This document shows positions 26,260 through 35,014 of a stretch of DNA of 64,000 bases, piece after piece. Every line of letters starts with the position of its first letter. Within the stretch, counting starts at the first letter, position 1. The position numbers and the translations under genes are program-made. The notes below the pieces were generated by a model. That model ran no database searches. It was given only the letters and a program-made list of their open reading frames with translations, and was not told the origin of the DNA. The DNA comes from Paracoccus shandongensis (GTDB taxonomy: Bacteria > Pseudomonadota > Alphaproteobacteria > Rhodobacterales > Rhodobacteraceae): the NCBI RefSeq assembly GCF_017315735.1, contig NZ_JAFLRK010000004.1, forward strand, positions 88,288 through 152,287. The letters are read 5' to 3'.

Positions 26260-26586
26260 ATGATTAAGCGTCTTGGGACTGAAGACGGGTCCGGGGACCG
26301 GCCCCGCAATCCTCAGCCAGCGCAGGTTCTTCAGAAAAAGGATTTCGTGGACCGCGTGGTGGCCGCCAGCGGCGCCAAGAAGGCGGACGCCCGCCCCATC
26401 ATCGAGGCCACGCTGGCCCAACTGGGCAAGGCCCTGTCCGCAGGCGAGACCCTGGCCGTGCCGCCCCTTGGCCGGGCCCGCGTCAACCTGGAACGGGACC
26501 AGCGGGGCGGCGAGATCATCACCCTGCGCCTGCGCCGGCGGCCCGGCAGCATCCGTCAGTCCGCCCGGCCCTCTGTCTCGGATTGA
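26260..26586 (+). CDS. HU/IHF-like DNA-binding protein, divergent
   Basis: 108 residues. The centre (about 25-95) follows the HU/IHF pattern: KKDFVDRVVAASGAKKADARPIIEATLAQLGKALSAGETLAVPPLGRARV. The beta-arm looks shortened, with basic sequence LRLRRRPGSIRQSARPS in place of the usual arm tip. A 22-residue polar N-terminal extension is not found in HU. ATG 26260 has ACGGAG 8 bp upstream. It is a single gene with its own dyad operator, upstream of tRNA-Val. It is probably nucleoid-associated; the specific role is unknown. Confidence 0.8.
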   Translation: MIKRLGTEDGSGDRPRNPQPAQVLQKKDFVDRVVAASGAKKADARPIIEATLAQLGKALSAGETLAVPPLGRARVNLERDQRGGEIITLRLRRRPGSIRQSARPSVSD

Positions 26587-26641
26587 TACCGCCGATTCGC
26601 CCTTGCGGTCGGCTTTCACGCCTGCTAGATGCTGCGCCCAC

Positions 26642-26716
26642 GGGTGATTAGCTCAGCGGTAGAGCGCTTCGTTCACATCGAAGATGTCAGCGGTTCAAAT
26701 CCGTTATCACCCACCA
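26642..26716 (+). tRNA. tRNA-Val (anticodon CAC)
   Basis: Cloverleaf: acceptor GGGTGAT pairs with ATCACCC; D-arm GCTC-AGCGGTA-GAGC; anticodon stem CTTCG/CGAAG with loop TTCACAT, giving CAC; T-arm GCGGTTCAAATCCGT; discriminator A and encoded CCA (26714-26716). It is intact and is not the island's integration target, although the left island end lies 67 bp downstream. Confidence 0.96.
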
Positions 26717-26741
26717 TCTTTCCCTTTTGCCGCGTCGTCGC

Positions 26742-26813
26742 ATGATGAAACCCTCTGCCACCGACGCCGCGACCCTGTCCGTCGCCCCCATGATGGATTT
26801 TAGCGACAGGTAG
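26742..26813 (+). pseudogene. dusA: Remnant of the original dusA 5' end, cut by the island
   Basis: ATG at 26742 reads MMKPSATDAATLSVAPMMD, then leaves homology as FSDR and stops (TAG 26811). LSVAPMMD matches LSIAPMMD at the start of the intact dusA body at 39122. This is the ancestral N-terminus, split from the rest of the gene by integration at the GCCCCCATGATGGA core. Confidence 0.85.
26784..26797 (+). repeat. attL core (14-bp direct repeat) of the dusA island
   Basis: GCCCCCATGATGGA, identical to 39122-39135. It encodes the conserved APMMD of DusA in both copies. Outside the 14 bp the flanks diverge at once. Confidence 0.85.
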
Positions 26814-26850
26814 GAAAGCCTAGCGATAACAAGGCGCTATGCTTTCCTAC
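26810..26850. repeat. Inverted repeat just inside attL
   Basis: GTAGGAAAGC (26810-26819) and GCTTTCCTAC (26841-26850) pair perfectly; inside them, after one mismatch, TAGCG pairs with CGCTA around a 9-nt loop. It lies 12 bp inside the attL core. It could be a recombination-directionality site, or a terminator protecting the island from tRNA/dusA readthrough. Confidence 0.65.
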
Positions 26851-26858
26851 ACTTTCGA

Positions 26859-26880
26859 ATCATACAAAATAGTCATACGC
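26859..26880. repeat. TCATAC repeats at the left island end (putative integrase arm sites)
   Basis: ATCATAC (26859-26865) and AGTCATACGC (26871-26880). The exact 10-mer AGTCATACGC recurs at 39008-39017 near attR, and ATCATAC recurs at 39031-39037. Confidence 0.6.
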
Positions 26881-26909
26881 GCGGTTAGTAAGTCGCTGAA
26901 TCGCTTGAG

Positions 26910-27170
26910 TCAGGCGTGGAACTGTTCGAACTCGCGCCGTGCTACCTCGTGTCTGGCGTCCAGATAGGAAGCCAGAACGGCCAGGTGAATCGCTTTGGCT
27001 GACTTCTGCGAAGCTTCGACGTTCACCAAGGGCAGGGCAATGTGACCGTCAGTGACCTTCCGTAAGAAATTCGTTCGGTTCAGGTGGGGAAAGAAGTCTT
27101 CCACCACACGATCCACCGGAATCAGGGGGAGACCCTGATAGCGTCCGGTCAGCATCCAAAGTGTATCCAT
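26910..27170 (-). CDS. PrtN-like (pyocin activator family) DNA-binding protein
   Basis: 86 residues. It matches the PrtN family pattern: LLTGRYQ-style start, IPVDRVVEDFFPHLNRTNFLRKVTDGHIALPLV and the diagnostic EASQKSAKAIHLAVLASYLDARHEVARREFEQ. PrtN of Pseudomonas activates pyocin genes. Here there are no bacteriocin or tail genes, and the gene sits alone beside attL, 30-50 bp from the TCATAC repeats. That position suggests an excisionase-like or integrase-regulating role; this is inference. Confidence 0.8.
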   Translation of the reverse strand: MDTLWMLTGRYQGLPLIPVDRVVEDFFPHLNRTNFLRKVTDGHIALPLVNVEASQKSAKAIHLAVLASYLDARHEVARREFEQFHA

Positions 27171-27249
27171 TCAATATCCTTTCTCTAGAATGAAAAAAGG
27201 CGACGGTCCTGGAGCCATCGCCTTCGCGTGTTTTGATGTAGTGTTTGGA

Positions 27250-28143
27250 TCAGGCCGCACGCTTGATTGTTCGATACTGGTTGCTGAATTCATCAAGCAT
27301 GATCAGCCCATCAGTCTGTAATTCAAGAAGGGCTTGCTCAACTTCGTTCCGGTCGAAGCCCCGCAACTTGACCATCAACGGGATGATAGTCACGCGACCC
27401 GTCGTGCCTCTATTCTCATTCTTAATGATGTATTCGTAGAGAACATCTTTGACTGTTTTCGGGGCTTGCGCTTTGGGGGTCTTGCGTTCGAACGGAATAA
27501 GTTCAAACTCTTTATTTGCCTCATTGCTGTCCGCATCAACGTTATTGTCATCAAGGCTCAAATCTTCATCATCAATGATAGAATCATTTCCAAACTCGAA
27601 GCCTTTCATCAGCCATTGGACGCAAGACATGTCATAGGAAATGTAATCATTAATACCCTTATCCTTAGCGCGGGCCGCTTTCTCCAGTGCTTCCCATTGC
27701 TGAACTTGTTCATCTGTAGGGTTTTTATCAAAAATGAAAAACATCCATAAGCCACGCTTCTCGCGACAAAATGCGCCGAAGAACGTTGATAGCATATGTG
27801 CGCCTTTACCTTTCGCATCGACTCTGTTCGTGAAAGCGCGGCGGAAGACTGGCGGAACTGCATCGGGATTTTGGTGAATTTCTTCAAAAAGCGCATTCAG
27901 GAACGATTGGCACTCGATAGTTCCTTTGGAGGAAAATCGCTTATGAAACTTTTTGGTCATGTGTTCATGAAGGGCGTAAGCAACAGTATTTTTCTTCGCG
28001 CTGCTCCTACGGATCGTGGCCTTGTGGTTATCCACTTTGCACTGCGGGCAAAGCGTCTGTGGCGCACCGCGACCCTTCTTAGCGGGAACAGGGAACGCTC
28101 TACCGCAATGTTTGTTTTTGCATGACCGGAATTCGTGTGTCAT
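27250..28143 (-). CDS. Zinc-ribbon protein with C-terminal winged-helix-like region, function unknown
   Basis: 297 residues. At the N-terminus a Cys4 zinc ribbon is visible: CKNKHCGRAF and LCPQC, followed by basic ATIRRSSAKKN. The middle (about 45-180) is helical and rich in charged/aromatic residues. An acidic linker (about 190-215: DDEDLSLDDNNVDADS) leads to a domain (about 225-297) resembling a winged helix (VKDVLYEYI...VEQALLELQTDGLIMLDE). ATG 28143 has GGAAGGA 5 bp upstream. It is less GC-rich than core genes. I do not recognise the family. It is divergent from the repeat-bearing region at 28.5 kb and may act there. Confidence 0.7.
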   Translation of the reverse strand: MTHEFRSCKNKHCGRAFPVPAKKGRGAPQTLCPQCKVDNHKATIRRSSAKKNTVAYALHEHMTKKFHKRFSSKGTIECQSFLNALFEEIHQNPDAVPPVFRRAFTNRVDAKGKGAHMLSTFFGAFCREKRGLWMFFIFDKNPTDEQVQQWEALEKAARAKDKGINDYISYDMSCVQWLMKGFEFGNDSIIDDEDLSLDDNNVDADSNEANKEFELIPFERKTPKAQAPKTVKDVLYEYIIKNENRGTTGRVTIIPLMVKLRGFDRNEVEQALLELQTDGLIMLDEFSNQYRTIKRAA

Positions 28144-29620
28144 CTGGCTTCCTTCCAATGTGATGATATTAATCTTGGGATGTCATCCTGCGGCGCTGAC
28201 AGACGGGCTTTTAGTGCTTTCGGGTCAGGCTCATGACTTCCTGACCCTACAGCGGTCCCAAAATTCATCATCCGAAAGAATTGACTAATGTAGCTGGTTT
28301 GTATCGATTTTCCAAAACGCCAAAAAAGGGGCCGAAATGACCCGAAAAGATTTGATGTTTGGGAATGACTGCCATGCGCAAACGCAAGGATTGAACATGA
28401 CAGCGAATCGGCTAAACCGACTACGGTTGTCTATAGCATGAAGCGGAATGAACAGCAAGCCCCATGAGGAATGAAGTCAGCAAAACCAAGCCCCCAATGA
28501 GGATTGAACTTGGCGTCGTCGCAGCGCAGTCTGACTTGTGAAAATTAAGAAGGGTATATGTGAAGATTCATTATGGACTCCATACCCAAGAATTAAGATG
28601 GGTATATGTTTCTTCACATATACCCTTTCTAATTTAGAGTAGATATTTGGCTTTCATAATTTGAAAAAATGAAATCCTTTATCAGGTGAGAGTTTGACGG
28701 CCTGCGGCCTAAGTGACTGCCTAATGTATGATGCCTATGGGATAAAGATCAAAGTCCTTCCTTCCTCACCAAGGCTCGTCGGAAGGGCATCGGCACGTTG
28801 CGCGCCCCGCTGACCCGTTCTCTTGATAGTCCTTTATCATTTTTGACTAGAACCTTCAAAGACTGAAAATCTCTATGGGGTTCGGTTATCCGCTGCCGCG
28901 TCTAACCTCACTGTCTCATGATCATTTCGCATTGTTTGAAGATCATCGGCGAAGGCGATTGATAAATATTCTTTCCTGATAATCCCGTATTCCGTTTGGT
29001 TCGGCGTTCCGCCTCACGTCACATGTGCCGTTCTGCTGTCCTGCCGCTGCCGAACGACTCTTCGGTGGCGTTCTGGCGACAAAGCCCCGCACAAGCCGTA
29101 GAAAGCCCGCTGATGGGGCTTAGCTATTCCTGGTAGGGTGAATACCCTCAACCCGCTTAAAAAGCCCCTAAAACGGCTAAATTTCAGGGATGAGTCAGCG
29201 CAGGGGCCGCAAACGCGGGCGCTCGGGCGGGGAAATCCGGGCTTAGCCCTTTGGCGGCTTGTCGCCCCAAGAGTGGCCGTCATGTAGGGCTTCAGCATGA
29301 GGGAATCTCTTACCCCTCTGGCGGCGTCTACAGCTGCCCCGTCGCGGATGAACCCATGCTGATGATCTTCGATGTTCCGCCACTGACAGGCGCCAATCCT
29401 GTAGCGTCACCCATTTTGTCCAGCCAACTTCGAAGCTGTTGGCATAGACAAGGTAGTCACCAGTCAAGACCTTGCCGGAGCTGTCACGCCCCGGACCGGG
29501 TTAAAAATTCGTAAAGCTCCCTGCCAATATAGGTCTGCCATCCTAAACATTAGACTGGTGGTGTTGCGGTAGGCTCAATTTTTTGGTGGTAAATATCGTG
29601 TAGAATTGGTTGAGGGAAAG
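28144..29620. other. 1.48-kb gene-poor island segment
   Basis: No convincing gene. The few 60-95-codon frames (for example 29014-29298 and 29243-29467 minus) lack Shine-Dalgarno sites and protein-like composition. The minus strand around 29340-29560 has short protein-like patches broken by stops (ending ISMGSSATGQL and LYEFLTRSGA), suggesting a decayed gene. The left half is AT-rich and holds the GGGTATATG repeat cluster; the right half (29000-29500) is GC-richer. An unannotated RNA cannot be excluded. Confidence 0.5.
28543..28635. repeat. Iteron-like repeat cluster AATTAAGAnGGGTATATG
   Basis: Copies: 28543-28560 (+), 28591-28608 (+) and 28617-28635 (minus, slightly diverged), plus a degenerate inverted half-copy at 28581-28594. 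The outer copies form an inverted repeat with a perfect 17-bp arm, AAGGGTATATGTGAAGA (28550-28566) against 28611-28627. The spacing resembles a protein-binding array such as an origin or a multi-site operator. Confidence 0.7.
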
Positions 29621-29812
29621 ATGAAAAAGAAAATTTCCAGATCAGAAGCCTTAGATATTCTGGCTTCTATGCCATTGGAAAGTCCTGGGCGCTCGGAACT
29701 TGTTAGTATTGTTGGCTATGATCCGAATGAAAAGTGGGCTGGACCGCTAGGTGAACATTCCTTCATCATTGCGGAGATGATGCAGAAGAAGAATATCAAG
29801 CCGAAACTTTAA
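29621..29812 (+). CDS. Small hypothetical protein (63 aa)
   Basis: Charged, soluble 63-residue protein starting MKKKISRSEALDILASMP. GAGGGA lies about 4 bp before ATG 29621, which I prefer to the in-frame GTG at 29606. It has no recognisable domain; the sequence pattern is protein-like. It is followed after 18 bp by another small ORF on the same strand, so a two-gene unit is likely. Function unknown. Confidence 0.55.
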   Translation: MKKKISRSEALDILASMPLESPGRSELVSIVGYDPNEKWAGPLGEHSFIIAEMMQKKNIKPKL

Positions 29813-29830
29813 CTATCTGGAAGACAAAGA

Positions 29831-30040
29831 TTGAGCGTTAGTGATAAGATCACTGCCCGCCTGGATGCGCTTGAGGCGGGACTTCGGGAGGGTAAGCATC
29901 TTGCGGGGGTTGAGGGCCGTTCCGAAATGACTGCTTTGTTAAGCAATGTAGCGAAGTTCTATTCTGCCATGGATGATGGCGAGCGCGACTTTGTAACTAG
30001 TGCTCGGATGGCTATTGAGGAGCGTCTGGCGTGGTCGTGA
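29831..30040 (+). CDS. Small helical hypothetical protein (69 aa)
   Basis: 69 residues, predicted all-helical, amphipathic: ITARLDALEAGLREGKH near the N-terminus and DFVTSARMAIEERL at the end. The start is a TTG at 29831 with GGAAG about 7 bp upstream; no ATG is available. It overlaps nothing and converges on the Type ISP gene. It could be a small regulator or the partner of the preceding 63-residue protein; there is no evidence for either. Confidence 0.5.
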   Translation: MSVSDKITARLDALEAGLREGKHLAGVEGRSEMTALLSNVAKFYSAMDDGERDFVTSARMAIEERLAWS

Positions 30041-30137
30041 GGCCCCATGAGCAACATGCAAATTTGGATGCAAACACCCGTTCAGAAAAGTGCGCTGGAC
30101 AAAGGGCTATCGCTTGCCTTTCGTCCAGCGCGTGTTG

Positions 30138-33100
30138 TTACGCCTGTTCATTCAGCGGCGGCAGCGCCGCAACGATCCGCACGGTTTCCAAGCTGACGCG
30201 GATGATCCGCTTTACCAGATCAACAATATAGCGCGGGTCTTCGGACCAGTCATTCGGATCGTTCCTGATGCCGCTTTCCTTGTGGATGGTTACAGCATAG
30301 CGTTCCATCACCCATTCCAGCGCGGATTTGCCGTTCACCACATAGTCGTAGGCTTTTAGCGGGATGCCGCGCAGGGTGACATGCGCGTTGTAGACGATCA
30401 CCGTTTTATCCTTTTCGCCACCGCGCTTGCCGAAGACCATTTTGTGAACGCGCCAGTCGGCGGCTTCCATTACTAGACGGCTGCAATCCTCGGTTAGCGG
30501 GTAGGGCTCCACCGTCTCGTATCCCAGGTGCCACTGTCCCAGTTCGCGGCCCGCATTGCTGAACGCGCGGAAGTTGGCGGCGAAGGGGATGCGGGGGACC
30601 ATCTTTTTCAGGTCGGCGGCGAAGCGATCCTTGTATTCGGGGGAATGCAGGATGCCGTAGACATACCAGAAGATGTCTTCCTTGGTGATGCTGTCGTCTC
30701 CGTAGCGGCGGCGATACTCACCCAGCGCCCAGTCGGAAATCGCATCGCGACGGATGTAGCCGTCTGCGTCGATCTGGGCGGCATCGGAGAACATTTCCGA
30801 CTGCCGCTTGCTGCGGGAGTCCTCGGGGTTTTCAAACCAGTAGAGGGGGAAGGTCTGGCCGGAGTCGTGCATGTGGTAATTGGGCACGGCATCGCAGACG
30901 AGGGCAGAAAAGCCCTTCGACGCCCCGATACCTGTCACGGCAAACGCAAGGTTCTGATGCCGGGGTGTCGGAAACAGGCGGGGCTGTTGGTAGACCATTT
31001 CGTTCATGCGGCGGTCGAAGTAGAGCCATTGCCGTTGAAAGGGACGATAGGCCCCCTGCACAATAGCGTTGTTATCGAAGGCATAGCCTTTGTTTCGAGA
31101 GGCATCGGCTTTCAAAGCACGCGACCAACTGATCTTGCGTGCGTCGGTGTCGACGACTTTTTCCAGTAGCGGCCGTTCGTCCTTTTGCAGCCCACCGCAG
31201 ACACGGGCGTAGCGGTCCCGCTCGGTCTCATAGGTTTCGATCATGCGGCCCATGTTCTCGGCCAGCGCCGCTCTGCCCGAGTTGTAAGCCCAGGCATCGC
31301 GCGAGGTCAGGACTCCTTGGGAATACATATCGAAAATCGCGCCGCCCTCGGTGCCTTCCTTGTCGCCCAAGGGAACGAAGGCATCAAAGGCTGGATCGCG
31401 TTGATTGACCCAGTCGCCTTCGGCGTTAGGGCGCAAACGCTGCCATGTCATTCGGTCGATACTGCCGAAGTCGTCGACGATGGCTAGCTTTTCTTCGCGG
31501 GTGAGGTAATCGCCAATGTCATGGTAATGCAGCTGGCAGGGGCCTTCGTGGGCCGGGTCTTTCACCATGATGGTGATGGCAACCGGGGTGCGGGAACCTG
31601 AACCGAAAACCTTGCCGCCTTCACGCCGCGACTCTTCACCCGAAGTGCGCTGATTGCCTCGCAGGTTGAAGATGTAAAGGTGGCTAAATTCCTCGGCCAG
31701 CGACAGGCGCAGCCCGTCCATATTGTTGGCCTCAAGGAAAGACCCATTGGTCACATAGGCGACGATGCCGCGATCTTCGATCCGGTCGGATGCCCAGCGG
31801 ATCGCTCGGATATAACTGTCGTAGAGATTTTTTAGCAGCTTAGCATTTGATTTGGCAGCATAGGTTGACCGGATGCGCCCGTCCAGCGTGGGATAGGTCA
31901 GGTTCTTGTTATTGTCATTCTCGCTGTCTTGCTGCGCCGAATAGGGCGGGTTGCCGACGATTACCTGAATGGGCTGTGCCAGTTGCCGTTCGACCCGTTC
32001 GTTGTTTTCCGGCAAAACCACCCGGTCCACAAGATCGTCTTTCTCGGTCATCTGGAAAGTGTCGACCAGGATCATCCCGTCAAACGGGCGATAGCTGCCT
32101 GCCGCGCTGTGGTAGGCAGTCTCAATATTTACCGTGGCGATGTAATAGGCTAGCAGGACAAGTTCATTGGCATGCAGTTCATTATCGTATTTGCGGGCCA
32201 AATCTTCGGATTTGATCAACCCTGACTGGATCAGCCGGACAAGGAAGGTGCCTGTCCCGGTGAAGGGGTCAAGAATTTGCACCCCGTTGCTGGACAGTGA
32301 TTGTCGGAAGTGATGACGCAGGGCGGCATCGGCGCTGCGCAGGATAAAATCCACTACGGGCACGGGAGTGTATACAATACCAAGGCGTTCCGCCATGCGG
32401 GGGAAGGCATTGTTGAAGAACGTGTCATAAAGGTTGCGGATGATGTCTTGTTTCGACTTGTCGCTTTTTGCCAGGCTGATGCGTTCGCGCACGTTGTCGT
32501 AGAAGCGTTGCATGCCCTCTGTCTCGCTGTCCACCGATCCAGCATCAAGCTTCTGGACAATGGCTTCCAGCGCCTTGCCTACGGCATTGTGGGCCGGGAA
32601 ATCGGTCCCCGCAAACAGGGCCTGAAAGACAGGCATGGTCAGGATGTGCTGGGCCAGCATTTCCACGGCGTCTTCGGATGTGACGGCGGGGTTTAGCGTG
32701 TCTTGCAGGCCCTTAACGAAGCGGGCGAATTCCTCGGCCACCTCCGGGCTGCCCGCGATCATGGCGTTGATGCGAGCGATCAAGCGTTCGGCAACGGGAC
32801 CAATGCTCTTGGCCCATTCACTCCAATACTCGCGGTCGCCCAGCTTCTTGGGGATAGCGGCATAAACGGCTTCGCTGATAGCGTCGATTGGCAGGGCCGG
32901 GAAATCCAAGGGCAGGGTATCGCCGCCGCCGCCTTCGCCCTCGCCGGTCTTTTCGCCGCCCGAAACAACCTTGATCTTGCGGCGGAACTCGGCTTCGTCG
33001 ACCAAGCTGTCATCATGGGCGCGAAGGGCCTTGATCACCTTCCAGATGCTGCGGAACTGCGGGTCGCCTTCGATGTAGTTGTTGTAGTCGGCCACGTTCT

Positions 33101-34947
33101 TGGATGGCATGCAGACGGGCAGGATGATGTAGCCGTATTTTTTGCCTTCCGCCTTGCGCATGACGCGACCGACTGACTGCACGATGTCGACGATGGATTC
33201 CCGAGTGTCGAAAAACACCACGGAGTCCAGCGCGGGAACGTCGATACCTTCTGACAGGCAACGGGCATTCGACAGGATACGGCACTTGCCCGAACCGGGG
33301 TTATCTTTCAGCCAGTCCAGCGCCGAAGACCGTTGCAGGGCGTTCATCGTGCCGTCGACATGTTGCAGGTGGCAATCCACCATGTCGGGCACTTCTTCGG
33401 GCTGATAGGTCTCGGCATAAAGTTCGGCCAGTTTGCCGAACACCTCGGTCATCTGTTGCGATGCCTTGATGGACCGCGAAAAGGCCACGGCGCGGCGCAT
33501 CGGTTCGGTGTCTTCGGTCAGGTCTTCCTGTTCACCGTCCTCGTCTACCAGGACAAGACCCTTTTTCGAAAGGCCCTTCCAGCTACCCACGATCTTGGTG
33601 GCGAAGTTGATGTCGATAGCCTTCTTGTCATCCAGCCGATAGGCACGGTTGTAGCGGTTCGCTATGTCGCCCATCTTGTCCTGCTCAACGGCGACAATAA
33701 GCACCTTGTATTCTGACAGAAGGTCGCGTTCGACTGCCTTCCCGAACCCTAGCCGATAGAACTCTGGCCCAAAGGTATCGGGATCGTCCATTGAGAACAG
33801 GACAGCTTCGTTCTGATCGGCCTTGGTCTTGGATGCATCGGCATAGATGCGGGGCGTGGCGGTCATGTAGAGGCGCTTAGCCCCTCGCACGACGCCGTTG
33901 CTGTGGACCTTCACGAAGTCTGATGGGTCTTCGCCCGGCAAGGTCAGGCCGGTTGTCCGGTGTGCCTCGTCGCATATTATCAAATCAAAATCGCCAAGCC
34001 CGGCGCGCTGGGCATCCGCGACAACCTGGATGGACTGGTAGGTGGAAAAGACGACGACACGCCGCCCATGGGTCAGCGCCTGTGCCGCTGATGCTAGCTT
34101 GCGGGCGTCAGTAGTGGCCGGATAAGCAAGGTCATGGGTGCGAAGGTCTTCCTCATCACGGCCCACCTTGCTGTCGGAACAGACGACGAAGGCATGAATC
34201 GGGTCATGCGCCTGCGCTGTCCATTCCCGCAGCGTCTGTGCCACCAGTGAAATAGACGGGGCCAAGAATAGGACGCGCCCCCCCCTCGGGCACGATGCTT
34301 TCGGCCAGCCGCAGGGAGGTGAAGGTCTTGCCGGTGCCGCAGGCCATGATCAGCTTACCCCGGTCAACCGTTTCCATGCCGTCCAGCACGGCGGCGATGG
34401 CTTCATCCTGATGCGGCAGAGGGGTCTTCTTGGGGCGCAGGCGGATCAGGTCAGGCCGGGTGAGGCTGAATTCTGTCCAGTCAATTGGGCTTTCGGCAAG
34501 GTCGGACAGGCTGATCCGAGAAACAGGGATGGTCTGCCCTTCGATGGCGCTTTCGGCGTTTCGGTTCCATTTGTCGGTGGTCGACACGACGATGCGGCGC
34601 GCGAACTGCTTGCTGCCATCATTGGTGGCGAACTGCTTGCCTGATGCCGACAGGAAGGAGTCGATGTCGGGTTTCTGGATCGTGTGGCTTGGGTCAAAGA
34701 ATTTGCACTGAATCGCCCAGTAGTCTCCGGTCGCCTTTTCACGGGCGACGAGATCGATGCCAGTATCTGCGCCCTTCCTGTCGGGCCATTCCTCCCAAAG
34801 CCAGACGTGTTCCAAGAGGTCGGAATACTGGGGGTCTTTGACAAGGTAGTTTGCGATCAGCCGTTCGAACATCCGGCCCTTGCCGCGCTCGTCGCTGGAA
34901 AGTTCTCGAAATTGCAAAAGGATTCGATCAATATCCTCGTGGCTCAT
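30138..34947 (-). pseudogene. Type ISP single-chain restriction-modification enzyme (LlaGI/LlaBIII-like), frameshifted in a G8 tract
   Basis: Restored, the protein has 1602 residues, the usual Type ISP size. Order: Mrr-like nuclease (about 1-150; D65 and QCK 80-82 of a PD-(D/E)xK site), SF2 translocase (ACGTGKT 202-208, DEAH 326-329, MTATPR, QSVGRVMRKAEG), coupler helices, N6-adenine methyltransferase (DPFTGTG about 893, NPPY about 998) and a C-terminal target-recognition region. At 34278-34285 the coding strand has eight G; seven would keep SIVPEGGRVLFLAPSISL in frame. As written, the first frame runs to 34204 and the second reads from about 34277 to 30138. The extra G may be mutation, sequencing error or phase variation. 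ATG 34947 has GAGGGGA upstream. It lies 67 bp after the DUF3800 gene. Confidence 0.88.
34278..34285 (-). repeat. G8 homopolymer at the Type ISP frameshift
   Basis: C8 on the plus strand, G8 on the coding strand, two codons after AESIVPE in the helicase domain. Seven G restores the reading frame; eight truncates the protein after the nuclease domain and Walker A. Confidence 0.9.
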
Positions 34948-35014
34948 GGCCGTCCCCTCAATGACTTTTCGAGCGTTAAACCACTTCCCTCCGCCTACCG
35001 ACAAGCCGAAACAT

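Noticed and set aside
26642..26716. tRNA-Val as the island's attachment site
   Set aside because: The tRNA 3' end is intact but no copy of it occurs near the integrase. The 14-bp repeat in dusA explains both junctions.
29014..29467. Two minus-strand ORFs (94 and 74 codons) in the island's gene-poor stretch
   Set aside because: No ribosome site, Arg/Pro/Ser-rich composition and no recognisable homology; treated as non-coding or decayed.
34204..34947. A separate small Mrr-type restriction gene distinct from the large ORF
   Set aside because: It ends about 20 codons after a G8 tract, and removing one G joins it seamlessly to the helicase-methyltransferase frame, matching the known single-chain Type ISP layout.
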